Positions 13,701 through 20,343 of a stretch of DNA of 64,000 nt are shown here, one piece after another. The translations under genes and the position numbers were made by a program. The notes below the pieces were generated by a model. That model was not told where the DNA came from. It saw nothing but the letters and a program-made list of their open reading frames with translations, and did not search any database. Source of the stretch: CBDFNC01 sp965249895 (GTDB taxonomy: Bacteria > Pseudomonadota > Gammaproteobacteria > Enterobacterales > CBDFNC01); contig CBDFNC010000005.1 in assembly GCA_965249895.1 (NCBI GenBank), positions 2,170,001 to 2,234,000 on the forward strand. The letters run 5' to 3'. How positions within the stretch are numbered: the stretch's first letter is position 1; each line of letters opens with the position of its first letter.

Positions 13701-16700
13701 CCCCTACAAGGGTAATGGTTTTGGCTTGCTGGATACCAATAGCTATGGCGCCGCTGCGCGACTCTTTTTTGCTGCCCGCACCGGCCACGGCCTCAACAAA
13801 GTAGTCGGAATCAACCCCTTCAAAGCCGTGTTGATATTCCTGGCCCTGCTGATCTGCTACTACAATTTCCTGATATTTTTGCTTGCCATTTAACGCATCA
13901 AAATCACTTTCCTGGTTGGCGAAAGCCGGCGAGCCGGTATTAAAACGACTTAACGCCCTGATGCTAATGCCTTTTTCTTCACTTTGGCTGTGCTGCTTAT
14001 TGTCCAGAACCCGAACACCCCTGCCCAATTCGGCTCGGGTTTCATTGCTGACGATGGCGGCATCAAACGCAGCGCCGGTGCCTTTATCACTTAATACAGC
14101 TAAACCTGTCGCTTTCGATTTGGCAATGGCATTGTTTTCAGCCTCAAGAGTGAAGCCTTTATCAGCTTGTACGCTGATATTTTCCGCCACTTTGGCAACT
14201 GTATCATTGTTGGTAATTAAGCCGGAAAGCGCGGCGGCAAAGGATTGCGATGTTTTTTTCTGCTCTACCGCCTTTTTCGCCGAGTCGGATTTAGACTTCA
14301 CTTCCTCAAGCTTCGCCTCCGCTTTACCGACTTTGCTCTTCAGCTTTTCCAGCTGACTCACGCTGTAGGGCAGATCGCCGTCCTTATGCTTATCCGGTGC
14401 GTCAAGCAAGATAAGGTTTTCGCTGACTCTGCCCTTCAGTTTCTGGGCGTAAAGTTCAACCGGCGTCCCCCTGGCCGATGCATAGCTGCTGACCCTGTCG
14501 ACACTGTTGGATACTGCGGTCACAGCCACAGTGGCGCTGTTTGCCCCTGCCTTTACATCCGCATTTAACTCTGCCTGAGTGTCTATATTCGATACGTTGA
14601 TGCCTACCGCTGCGCCATGAGCTGCTTCAGCGCCCGCCGACTTGCTGTCTCCTTTCGCTTCGGTGAGGGATTCTGAGTGTGCCGCCACCTCGACTTTATC
14701 CGCCGTAACAGCCTGGTTTTGTATCGCCCGCGTATCTGCGTCAGTGATATTTACAGCTACCGACCCGTCGCGCGCTTTGGCCGCCGGTTGGTTGGAATCC
14801 GTGCTGAGAACAGGGGCCGCAGGACCGGTTCCAGCTACGCCCAGCGCTTTGCTGGCAAGTTGAGTTTTGGCTTTGATGGCAATAGTTTTGGCGCTTGCCT
14901 CGCTATCCAGGATAGACTCTGTGGTGAGTACCGATGTATTTACCGCAATTCCCACTCCGGTGCCGTTGCCTGAGGGGCCTGACTCACCAGCTTTATCAGC
15001 CAAGTCTCCTTGTGAGTAAGCGTCTATTCCTTTCTGTAGTAAACCGGAAGTGCCTTCCCCCAGTTTATCCCAGTCTCCGCCAAACACCGCTTTTAGCCAG
15101 GTAACATCCGACTCTTTTGTTTCTGTGTCTCCCGCCAGTAAGAAACCCGTTGCGCCTACTGTGCCGCTGGCTTCCGCCTTGGTTTCTGTATTTTGCACCG
15201 AGTCCAGGGTCAACCCATCACCGACATTTACTGAGGCACCGGACAAAACCAGCGCCTTAGTTTCACTCACAACCACGTTGGCTGCTATGGCGCCTACCAC
15301 GGCCCCTTCTTCAGCTAATCCTGCCGCCGATGTCGCCCCGGCAGAAAAACTATTGATCTGCTCCTTGTAGGTGACAACCACGGGTTTTCCGTCGCTGTCT
15401 TTCTTGACCTTGCCATCCTCATCTTTTTTCTCATACTCTCGGGTGTTAGAAGCCATGCCCGCTTGTACCAGCAGGTCACCCTGGCTGGCTACAACTGTAT
15501 TTTTACCCAGCTCGGCCAGGTTTTTATTGACGACGACATTAACCGCAACGCCGAGCGCTTTAGCCTTTTTCCCCGAATCAGCTTCGCTTTCTACTACGAC
15601 AGTCGTATCCAGGTTTTCCAGCGACTGGATTTTAATATCACCGCCAACCAGTTTTCGCGCGTCGGCCACACTCGCTTTGGTCTCAGTCACGACCACATTA
15701 AAGCCGGGGGTGACTATGATATCTCCCGAGCCGTTTTTCTCTGTCCCGTCTACCCCTGGGGTTGAAGTGGAGACTTCATCTACATTTTGTTTAGCGTCGT
15801 CGATGGACTTAGTCAGGCCGACCTTGCTCTCGTTAAGGTTGTCACCATAGTTTTTATTATTTTCCTGCCTGGCGCGGCTAACATCCGCAGCTGTCGAGAC
15901 CAGTTTAGGCACCGACGCTGTCACCCAATCGAATACCCTTTGCAACCCGTTGGTTTTTTCATCGGTTTCACCGCCGTCACCCTCGTCTTCTGCGTCATTG
16001 CTGTCCGAAGAGCTGCCTTTAACGTCTGAGCTAACCCGCCTTAAGCTTTGCGCGGTTACGGCGACCTCTTCCTTCGCGGTAACGTCCCGGTCAAGACTGG
16101 CTTTGGTCTCCTGGAGTACAACAGAGCCACCCAGGGTAACCATAGTCGCAGCGTCGTTATCTCCGTCTCCGGGAGCGATAGTATCTGCATCAACAGAAAC
16201 ATCGGACTCATGGTTTGCCGATACTGTCACAGCACCTGTCGCCTGAATGGATTGTGCCTTACCGGCTAAATTGGCCTGGGTTTTGTCTTTTAGCAAGCTG
16301 AACCCCGTACTCAGGCCAAGTGTGCCGCTTTCACCATTGGAGCCGGATGCGCTTCCCTGTACCCGGGTAGACGCTGAGCCGATACTGGAATCAGCGCTAA
16401 CCTTAAGATCGTGAAGTTTTTCCCCGCCTTTGTTGATGGCGACGCTATCGGTAATATTTGCCCGGGTTTCGGTAATGGCAATGTTGAATCCCGCCACCAC
16501 AGCTCGGGCCTTGCCTTTGCTGGCTGAGTCATCACCATCGGGCTCGTCTGCAGCTTGGCTGTCGGCTATAGTGCTCAATACATTATTCGCAGCCTCATCA
16601 AACTGCAGATTATTGGCCGCCCAGCCGGTGGCCATCTTAACGAGTTCGGCTTCATCCAGGCTATCCCCGGAGCTAAGCTCAATATTGTCAATTTGCTGCT

Positions 16701-19700
16701 GCGCGCTAAGTTCGAGATCTCCCGCTAAAACCTTAATGTCAGCCTTGTCCAGATCCACATGCGACTGGCGAGTGGAAACCCCGACGCCAAGGGCTAATTG
16801 CAATCCGGCACCACTCTCTTCCGTGCTGCCATCGTCAGCGATGGTGCGTTTGGTGGCTAAGGCATTTAATACCCGCTTATTCTCTATCCCTGCGAAATCT
16901 GCAGTAACGTCTTTGAGGTTTTGACCCGCGACAACCGGCTTGTCCTCTTCCTTGTTGGCAGTGGCAAGTTTGATGCTCTGAGCAGATAAGCGAACCGATT
17001 TATTGTCCCGCCCCTGCACTAAGACTTGATTTGACGTTTGATCATAAGTCGCGGCGACTGCGATAGCATTATTCTTAGTATTGGCATCCGAGCCATTCTC
17101 AGATTTAACCTGAGCCGAGACGACGGCGTTGGACTCGGTAATATTGACAGACTTCGCCTCAATGCTGCCGCTACTAGCATCCAGCACACTGGCTCTCTGC
17201 TCAGTTCCTGTGACTAATATACTGCTGTTATTGCTGACGACTTGAGCGCCTAAGGCTACTCCGGTTCGGCTTTGCGCCTTATTGGACTCCTTACCCGATT
17301 CCCACCCCGCCAAACCTAGTACTGACTCAAGTAACTCTACCTTGGACTGAGCGACTTTCACCGAATCATCGATTAAATCCGCCGTGGTGACCTTTTTGCA
17401 TCCTGCACTCTTTGCGTCCAAAGCGCAGGCCTGCTGCTTTTCTTCTCTCTCTTGCGCCACCGCCGGTACTTTGTCTTTAATGATGCTCGCAATAGCGTCC
17501 AGGATATCGGTCAGACCTGAAAATCCGTCGGTTCCTATCTCTAAGCTGTTTTGTAAGTTGGCCTTTAATATATTCTGGTTATCCAGGTTAATATTACGGC
17601 CGGCAACCGCGGATACACCGTTGAGCGTCACATCTGAATCTTGCAGGCTCCAGTTAAAACCCAAACCCATACTGAATTTGGACTGACTGTCGGATTTGAC
17701 GCTCGCTATGGTTTGATTCAAACCTATTGCCCAGGCGCTGGCGTTAATGTCCCTACCTGAAGTTAAGGAAGAATCTTGCATATGGATCTGGGCTTTATTA
17801 TTCAGTACGCCTATGGCCAGGGCGCCGCCAAATTTCAGAGTCGGCACCAACCCGTTGACCCCATTTGTCCTGGCAGTGCTGACCGCCTCCAGTTGACCAT
17901 GAGATTTGGCAAAAATATCGATGTCGCCATTAGTGGCCGTTAAACTGGTGTTCTTCAAACTGACTTCAGCAGTAGCATTGGCAACTGATAAAGCAAAATC
18001 CACGGGTAGCGCCGTCGGCATTTTATCTATGGCGTAGTCACTGGTGCTCAGGTTTACCTCAGCCAGCGCATCTATATCTATGCCTTTGTTAGCCGTTAAC
18101 TCTGCTCCGTCCAGCACAACTTTAGCGCTGACAGTGCCGAAACTATTCAGCAACAAGGCTGCTTCTGACTGCTTTGCAGCGGCACTCGCTTGAATCTTGA
18201 TGCTGTCCGATGCCGTTAACTTACTCCCTGACCCTATGGCTACCAAGGCTTTGGACTTAAGGGACGACACCCCGACTGCCGCTATACTCTTGCTGCTGGC
18301 TTGTGCTTGCAGGGATATATTCTTGCCCGAAATATCAACCTGTTTACCCAGTGTTATTTCTGCCTTCTCGGATTCGATACCTATTACAGCACTGGATGCA
18401 TCGGCATTTGCCGTCAGACTAATATCTCCCCCCTTTAAGGCCGCGCCTTGCTTCAGGCTGATCTTGTTCGCTGTGAGTGAAATATCACCCGCACTGGCCA
18501 GCTGATTAAGGGTAGAAATTTGCGCCTGCTCACCGGAAACCAGGATCTCTCCCGCTTCAATACTTAAGCCACTCGGTGTATGGATCTGCCCTGCGATATT
18601 TACCTGCGCCTTACTTTTGGCAAACGTATTTGCCTGAATGGCGCCAAACATATCGTCACCACCGCGAAGCTGGCTTAAAAACCCGTTCAGACTCTGTATG
18701 CTCGGCGTAGCAACAGCCAAACGATCGGCATTGATCACCCCACTTTTACCCACCACCAGGCCGTAGGGGTTAAGGAAGTACAGGTTTCCGCCTATCTTGC
18801 CGCCTTTGTAGGCATTCAACAGGCCATCGACCCTGCTCTCTTTGTCCTTAACCAGGTTAATCAGATTATTGACACCGGCAGGCACATGCAGGTTGACTTG
18901 TTCGCCGTTTAATACGTCAAATTGGCTGAAGGCGTTGTAGGCGTTATTGCCCACTATGCTTTGGGTTTCCACATCACTTACCAGGCTGGAATGCCCCGCG
19001 ACTGTTGTGATGCTGGTTTTTGTTTCACCACTTGCGACAATGGAAGGATTGTTTTGCGTTACGTTTGCAGCGGCTTGCTTAGTCCCGATCACTATGGTGC
19101 CTGTATGATCGATAGACAGTTTCTGCTGACCGGCATCCACTCCAAGGTTAACCAGCCGCTCGAAGTCTTGCTTAACACTGTTGTAGATATGCACACTGCC
19201 GGCAACATCTTTTACCGCACCTGGAACTTGGCTAAAGTTGTCAGCGTTGATATAGAGATCATTAAGTGCATGGATCTTACCTTGCAGTTCGATCACCCCG
19301 GTGCCAGATAAGGGGAATTGGCGAGAGAGCGCCTGCGCTGCTACTGCGGGATCCACTTTACCGTCGGAAGAAACTAAGGATTCAATAAAATCCCGGCTGG
19401 GCGTGCCTAACGTCAGGCTGCCCGCATTAAAGGCGCCATCCTTTCCGACTAAAATACCATCCGGGTTGTAAAAATAAACATTACCGCCAATTTGGCCGTT
19501 TTTCAGCGCATCTACCTGCCCCTGAATATCGGATTGTTTTCCGTTAACCATATTCACCAGGGTATTAGCGCTGCCAAGGTGTAAATTAACTTTATCCCCT
19601 GCAGCCACATCAAACTGACTAAAGCTGTTATAACCGACTTGGTTTACCTGGGTATTAGTATGTACATTAAGTGTCTTGCCGTCTGCTATCACTTGCGTCT

Positions 19701-19878
19701 GAGTTCGACCATCGGGTATCACTTCAGTAGCGGCATACACCATTGTGGTGGAGGTAGAGAGGTAGGAAAACACAGAGAAATAGCAAACTGCAGCCTTGGC
19801 TTGAGGCGCAAACCGCATACCACGTGAAGCAAAGGCACATATTGCCTTATCCAATCTAACAAAAGTCGCAGCTAACAT
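1..19878 (-). CDS. Giant LktA-family filamentous adhesin (3' end outside window)
   Basis: One minus-strand frame runs from ATG at 19878 to the window edge without a stop that I could find: at least 6,626 residues with no C-terminus. The complementary open frames keep the same phase along the whole gene, which argues against frameshifts. The start follows AGGGA seven bases upstream. Residues 1-50 form a long signal region ending in a hydrophobic stretch and VYAA. Two TPS/FHA-like carbohydrate-dependent haemagglutination segments follow, each with an NPDG/NPYG loop: YFYNPDGILVGKDG near residue 136 and YFLNPYGLVVGKSG near residue 369. The rest is repetitive beta-helix sequence, with many VAGAGGGTAGIGG ladders centrally and regular 88-residue repeats near the left edge. 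This matches the leukotoxin LktA family filamentous adhesins, which are surface or secreted proteins of adhesion or contact. The target is unknown. No TpsB transporter is visible; it may lie beyond position 1. Confidence 0.9.
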   Translation of the reverse strand, partial: MLAATFVRLDKAICAFASRGMRFAPQAKAAVCYFSVFSYLSTSTTMVYAATEVIPDGRTQTQVIADGKTLNVHTNTQVNQVGYNSFSQFDVAAGDKVNLHLGSANTLVNMVNGKQSDIQGQVDALKNGQIGGNVYFYNPDGILVGKDGAFNAGSLTLGTPSRDFIESLVSSDGKVDPAVAAQALSRQFPLSGTGVIELQGKIHALNDLYINADNFSQVPGAVKDVAGSVHIYNSVKQDFERLVNLGVDAGQQKLSIDHTGTIVIGTKQAAANVTQNNPSIVASGETKTSITTVAGHSSLVSDVETQSIVGNNAYNAFSQFDVLNGEQVNLHVPAGVNNLINLVKDKESRVDGLLNAYKGGKIGGNLYFLNPYGLVVGKSGVINADRLAVATPSIQSLNGFLSQLRGGDDMFGAIQANTFAKSKAQVNIAGQIHTPSGLSIEAGEILVSGEQAQISTLNQLASAGDISLTANKISLKQGAALKGGDISLTANADASSAVIGIESEKAEITLGKQVDISGKNISLQAQASSKSIAAVGVSSLKSKALVAIGSGSKLTASDSIKIQASAAAKQSEAALLLNSFGTVSAKVVLDGAELTANKGIDIDALAEVNLSTSDYAIDKMPTALPVDFALSVANATAEVSLKNTSLTATNGDIDIFAKSHGQLEAVSTARTNGVNGLVPTLKFGGALAIGVLNNKAQIHMQDSSLTSGRDINASAWAIGLNQTIASVKSDSQSKFSMGLGFNWSLQDSDVTLNGVSAVAGRNINLDNQNILKANLQNSLEIGTDGFSGLTDILDAIASIIKDKVPAVAQEREEKQQACALDAKSAGCKKVTTADLIDDSVKVAQSKVELLESVLGLAGWESGKESNKAQSRTGVALGAQVVSNNSSILVTGTEQRASVLDASSGSIEAKSVNITESNAVVSAQVKSENGSDANTKNNAIAVAATYDQTSNQVLVQGRDNKSVRLSAQSIKLATANKEEDKPVVAGQNLKDVTADFAGIENKRVLNALATKRTIADDGSTEESGAGLQLALGVGVSTRQSHVDLDKADIKVLAGDLELSAQQQIDNIELSSGDSLDEAELVKMATGWAANNLQFDEAANNVLSTIADSQAADEPDGDDSASKGKARAVVAGFNIAITETRANITDSVAINKGGEKLHDLKVSADSSIGSASTRVQGSASGSNGESGTLGLSTGFSLLKDKTQANLAGKAQSIQATGAVTVSANHESDVSVDADTIAPGDGDNDAATMVTLGGSVVLQETKASLDRDVTAKEEVAVTAQSLRRVSSDVKGSSSDSNDAEDEGDGGETDEKTNGLQRVFDWVTASVPKLVSTAADVSRARQENNKNYGDNLNESKVGLTKSIDDAKQNVDEVSTSTPGVDGTEKNGSGDIIVTPGFNVVVTETKASVADARKLVGGDIKIQSLENLDTTVVVESEADSGKKAKALGVAVNVVVNKNLAELGKNTVVASQGDLLVQAGMASNTREYEKKDEDGKVKKDSDGKPVVVTYKEQINSFSAGATSAAGLAEEGAVVGAIAANVVVSETKALVLSGASVNVGDGLTLDSVQNTETKAEASGTVGATGFLLAGDTETKESDVTWLKAVFGGDWDKLGEGTSGLLQKGIDAYSQGDLADKAGESGPSGNGTGVGIAVNTSVLTTESILDSEASAKTIAIKAKTQLASKALGVAGTGPAAPVLSTDSNQPAAKARDGSVAVNITDADTRAIQNQAVTADKVEVAAHSESLTEAKGDSKSAGAEAAHGAAVGINVSNIDTQAELNADVKAGANSATVAVTAVSNSVDRVSSYASARGTPVELYAQKLKGRVSENLILLDAPDKHKDGDLPYSVSQLEKLKSKVGKAEAKLEEVKSKSDSAKKAVEQKKTSQSFAAALSGLITNNDTVAKVAENISVQADKGFTLEAENNAIAKSKATGLAVLSDKGTGAAFDAAIVSNETRAELGRGVRVLDNKQHSQSEEKGISIRALSRFNTGSPAFANQESDFDALNGKQKYQEIVVADQQGQEYQHGFEGVDSDYFVEAVAGAGSKKESRSGAIAIGIQQAKTITLVGANAVLDTDGKAHIGSFDRTQVDGKAWALSVALGKGAKPGEKGSTKGGVASTLFRFKTNKAEIGEAARIAAKGALSVQAQSIKPSAAWVKSTDSDQNSPASFDFATVSRDLLAGDFSSIADIEALKRSEGLANQAIAAAATGSSTDKAFSGALALTFSQASTEVIIADKAQLTGSGLVLEVSNDQDVFSVGGSLAASLGESASGVQSSAVFLLDDSKVSVGTGTVLVSTAQNLDIKATSNTKNLNAVVGAAASKGSGQGTNASLSLGINLLENDTLVDLADGVSITSAKGVELQANGHTESLAISAAVSGTKGKTAIGATLAANVTLNDVKIRVGETSIKALAGDMNAQAGSVERLMNVSAAGSVATDKSGAGTVAVSVLKGATEVDLGKSEVEAQGVTAKALATTDFFDVVGNVAVAFSGTALGGAIGATIIAKRVLASLGDTKASENVLVQADNNTDASQILANVSGSAKNAFGGQLGALVYDNEVTAKISDNAIVTTDHSVAVLANDLLRAAQIGGAVSGGGQNAAGAAINLLVVNGTTKAEIGQGASVQAKGQGSGVRIVKAQLPRAYDSQSADALEAQTEQTNHSAQGRVDSFLAAIATVGKATETRNSLETYIGKTENSELVKGVSVAANGQQRMLQMALAGAGGGKVAAAGAIGVAVVENQVIAKVADNAKVNSDILAVSNAGQRVVVRALNSTKEWKLLASGAGGGTAGVGGGIGVSVNKASSHALVGQNAQLYANNDIDVNADSQIEASVVNIAGAGGGTAGIGGVITSQILSGTTKAEVKGKLDSKADINVTARETLDQFNVSGAGAGGGTAGIGFAISVQTVNSDVEAILDAGSQVYAAKDLTLVGSGLQDLTGVTVAGAGGGTAGIAGSFNISIVDRNAKALAKGNVRAQNMAITAADLFDSTRVTGAIAGGGTAGVGVGVNVAVLQSRANAGVDNNGQADLNDSLDIVALTKRNIGEYTIAGAGGGVAGVAGAISVLVAGAYGSKEQRDELTTSQGAIYTDVDNKSRAPISVDNTGDDAGDVIARALAGSNAKNDGTSFTQAMTSSSADNGVTQAFIGQGARVSAGDDVSLTSQDKQSVLQVGGAAGVGGVAGVGATVAVNVFDTQAKTVIAENARVDVADQLNLSARSDEAIKLINFAGGVAGKVGVGGVVAVNVVTSTAKAEIKDGAQINKAGQPANSTQTIALQADGDSKVLSIVAGLGGGLVGVGASVVVNTLNKQVVAETGAADLQAKDDILLKAKGETDVKSLGFALSGGAVAVSGLVHVNTIANEYSAQLGGTALAEDSINIEAIGKVFHSNTSISAGFGLVAVGGMASVNSLENITRARVKENARVTALGKGQGVQVTDTSKRIQKDKTQQIYAFKQGGDSNDQHQVVLNDAKSWGGITKQGTLNLSLTQKETDFGTRTVKGLSLVADSHEDLLSVRVSAGAGGVGISATGGVDKLHSTNLAEVARLSQINADNTQADNQQGIHLSALSKSEASAYTVGIAVGAVAVSGSVQDLIFNKTVTANMTASQAQSKGEVKVQANSENKVDVFSVAGAVGGSGGSGVVSLATVEDKVLAQVAGGLDAAELAVTANADSRFDGSLGGLGIGAAKGGALTVSDNQVKTSVRAGVAENASLELARGLMVEADNQVDFNTKVLNAGVAGVVGVAGAFNTNVARTQTQAFIADGTRVNQTKRNNQQAVSLSATDKVKIDNKDLNIAGGLAGGVGISAMKLIVGNQSEASIGDRVQLNAEKSLSLEADSSRQVDYSSLALGVGGLVAGSGTLSQIQLGGKGKSFDLDQDTRSEMESARSGRSLKLGEKGEAAKQGYGKNAAALQADAANQVADFAAQLTGEQQDSTRVSIGHGVLIKAGATSMRAKDELSITSKLTGISASLGASMGGWVSENSSAHNSVVELGSGDYELASLDVNSQQVTRLNAESTGVGVGLIGGVSDVVVNNKLANNSVIKLADGANITSPGQVRFFTKAKQDVTASTTGVQVGTIAAGKSEAKINNNSDAKFIAGNGRIDAAGITVQAANESSNSADALGGVGGAIGIAGAFAHVAEGADSSIELGNGAEFIAKNKLQLATDNKAGNKTKSSVYAGGIAAAGAAITEAKSSGDSRISTGANALLQGQEVKVNAGLYDLAGKRRADALGQAAGGGAIAGLGSKVKANIANDAEILLGTGSKVISDQQDITLNTFNKTDIRAEALGISGGAAAVGINSVDSIANNKAKIHFGSGVQVTSAKDLQVENQLDSQAYAESFALGGGVVAAGISGADVTVNNLSQISGDSGPSKLTATSGNATFTADNKVSFDYKVNAGGYGLVGGGKSNVDNDIRLTTDVLIGAGNQVKAGDKVSLLANSKVRKDQVSGNNVSLNAYGAISGASAKSDNQIDTLGTVSVGNGAQLSSVKDTVLSTTFDVAANDKVKVGTGGAGALASGKTQLKHNNTSLIALADNAKIAAGENLQLFSQGLGVNDAKGSGHAYGGLTSLRVDAITHSESEDKIKLGQGAQLTAQKDIYLGAGEKLDSADIAGFSTNNLQAFAKVISVQGSAVGMPSSNTNRAQTSQHADIDIASGAELRSGRNVTLAASAVNSGAVSATNDVRNYSVGAVFGGLKSNKGVSKLVQQGQVTHNGAIETGIARNVELAFKANGDVVKSDRVTDSNYDVHSDRIVIDGIQADLGDVFIQTSGDPVKGNGQVITPVNASISVINHTEKDLEVRELYIDPVNGGNFYVNGVRQHSDDMSKAAGGLSYADSTPYTAKIAVLNTHGAKPKLTVLPGGKGIHNVRGDVAVANLYGSVTFNGDVRARNLNVFAGESFRLNQPGQDVNVGSDPAGEYKHLQDQYEFGDGVNLANVSSSSLPARGSILAAGNIDIEAEKVNINGLVQSGIDTRKLVVKTSGAGAMEVGLDASVIAKAKASGQELYHLNSIVDLSLSGKALMDKLSQLGEDDLQQIPVYYDTKNDRLVVKDMDASGGKITIKGALASTGRGEIKALDGYSSFEIDNRTDKTLELSNISLGAGSEGSITLIDQNKKNSRGQVLVSRFVRGADGVVRKYTNEQTDAKTGLAIAGGEASSGYQVKGGQRYQWQQSYDKSKYKTYIRGSDDGDDKSDLNSLKNYVKGKNPQQIDVKHILGHILSGGDDWGNIKSERNVLMRYIDLNAKKEKFSVDGGAHNGLSGPFNRKQSDGRIVDSSVSGDFVMSRSKSSLEQYSNNKTEYWGGNFGDGYDKYVLAAVETKVVDSYKETYSVDASKSIKIGFFGQSESKLDIDSHRDILVTGLVSNPTGQTNITSQNGKILSQGEGVIRANQLNLKAENDYIGDFSLDSLGDKQFNSLNIHQVGENALLNATGKKVFVNASEGSLRVGDVKVTNSTIQLSSNRDIELTKAGVLEADDFYFKSGGVIKTANADNKLIVNTKNGGAVSVEVGEGNLNLEEASGDLVIKKLTAATGDIKLKVEGDLIDGAKEQSLSISNGDFVALTNELRLKDNAHLEQVGNTTVAAIEQSTTSAYHEYWQMRGEDNYNPDYQYQSSAIQRQQMFDAGYSTVEIAAYQDAKTEKFHRMHRELDTGESYDKSFQYVLSGETREKALQGLKLDVDELINNAVNAESLAGNPSQSAEKGNISGQNVSLDIGGNIGKATLSPVELPIGADGKIAVSQLSTAQRAALAQAEAGDLEWFADKVVVRVRNDVGVDAKGVLNLVAKGNAFVDTRESIAIETFNVGGEGRIKASGDITNARTDGQAVMSGDRLTVSSAGGEIGSAAKAFTMDTSDTGSVSIRTSEAAYVAETEGDLRLRDAGGAKLELTSLQGSIVKHNGFNPNTVSSEDAKLIAAKGIGSKDNRIKIDNRSLTGVVKFDAKDGVAMDTDAEIITIGDTKIDKQLLVDSAKVKQIRVEAGAKVEADSYHWTASEQVNIYSKAKVIAHKGDVVVNVGSQAENANPGNIKMYEGSQIDAGAHRILMTASGDIQLAGLTTQNEGADAVRVIAAQNLKLIDVISAKGGVQLTATTGEFIQADTSRLVLAAGKLVVNANDDIALGNISAGGGAVIESVTGGIGQHELIQVSNGKLSLSAHKDIALNAKIESQGLAAINLISVDGDISQGADADISSVDSDISMQAKGKVSLANIAAGSKGAIYVRSESSDILVGGNISSEEGPVFLGADQSIQVNGTISSEKGDISLEADNGEITQDKAATMSAKQGGVSITANGDIVLASITTGGKGAIEVRSTSSDIRTQGLLRSLDGAVRLVANRALMVEGDIITAKGAIELTAENGTLNQSRNADINTSGGSVRIKAKQNIALAGITARGKGGIEVRSQQSSVLTRGRIDNWEGKVSIFANQSVVVADTIRSLQGDIELVAQNGEFSQAKNADISTSNASVTIRANGNVVLENITTGGQGGLDVRSVSRDIHTNGKLVSVDGPVSLTAANSVFVNSSINTRNGDISARADNGSVIQAGHAEIKTGAGNVVIRAKNSVDLANITAGGQGTVNVHSETSNILVQGKINTLDGKIRLVANQSVLVGDNVGSREGDIEFVAENGKFIQTQGADIHTDKANVAIQAKGPVLLANITTGSQG
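10700..11790 (-). repeat. GAGGGTAG(I/V)G ladder in the adhesin, about 50-54 residues per step
   Basis: Read on the minus strand, the motif AGAGGGTAG(I/V)G(G) recurs about every 50-54 residues, for example near 11090, 11250, 11405 and 11565, separated by strands of the type AxVxxxAxVxAxxDIxVxAxSxxxxxxVxVAG. Weaker versions (GGVxGVGGxVxVNVxxxxxxA) extend to about 7000 and 16000. This is typical of a beta-helix stalk. Confidence 0.75.
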
Positions 19879-19961
19879 ATCTATCCCTGAGTAAACCAAC
19901 GCCAAACCATTCAGTTATTGTTAACAAAGTCAACAAAAAGCCAACAATTTAACAGCGGGGC

Positions 19962-19990
19962 ATATTAAGACTTGGTGATAGTTATTGCAA
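19962..19990 (-). promoter_or_regulatory. Sigma70-type promoter of the giant adhesin
   Basis: On the minus strand TTGCAA (19990-19985) and TAATAT (19967-19962) are separated by exactly 17 bases. This is a good sigma70 match about 85 bases upstream of the adhesin ATG, leaving a 5' UTR of roughly 75-80 bases. Called from sequence only. Confidence 0.6.
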
Positions 19991-20316
19991 CACTCTTGTA
20001 GCCCCCTGTAATCGGCAATGGTTCTCGCTTGATGTCACAAAAAATATCTATGTCGCGAGGGATTTGGACGACACAAGTATTCGGCTAGCGGTTGCAAGAA
20101 TGAAACCTGCAGAGAGAATTGAACAAACTGATATTCTGTTTTATCGCTAAAGCAAGCAACAAGGATATGTATTCAACCTCTAACAAGTCAGCTTAGCTCC
20201 GGGATTCAAGGGAATATTAACTTAACCAAATCTGCTGCCAGTGGTTGTTCCTCCTGGATAAAGAGGTCCTGGTGACAATCGATGATCTGACGATTTAGTC
20301 TTGCCATAAAATAAGC
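19991..20316. other. Intergenic stretch without a recognised gene
   Basis: Between the adhesin promoter and the dismutase terminator I see no convincing open frame, RNA or repeat. Both neighbours are on the minus strand. Confidence 0.6.
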
Positions 20317-20338
20317 TGGCGCAGCGATTACTGCGCCA
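20317..20338 (-). terminator. Terminator of the superoxide dismutase gene
   Basis: The perfect 8-bp inverted repeat TGGCGCAG / CTGCGCCA with a 6-base loop lies 6 bases after the stop codon. On the minus strand it is followed by GCTTATTTTA, a moderate U-tract. Confidence 0.7.
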
Positions 20339-20343
20339 AAAAT

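Noticed and set aside
643..19827. Many plus-strand open frames across the left 20 kb
   Set aside because: They are antisense to the giant adhesin. Their products are low-complexity strings rich in Ala, Pro, Ser and Leu with no ribosome sites, as expected from the complement of Gly/Ala/Asp-rich repeats.
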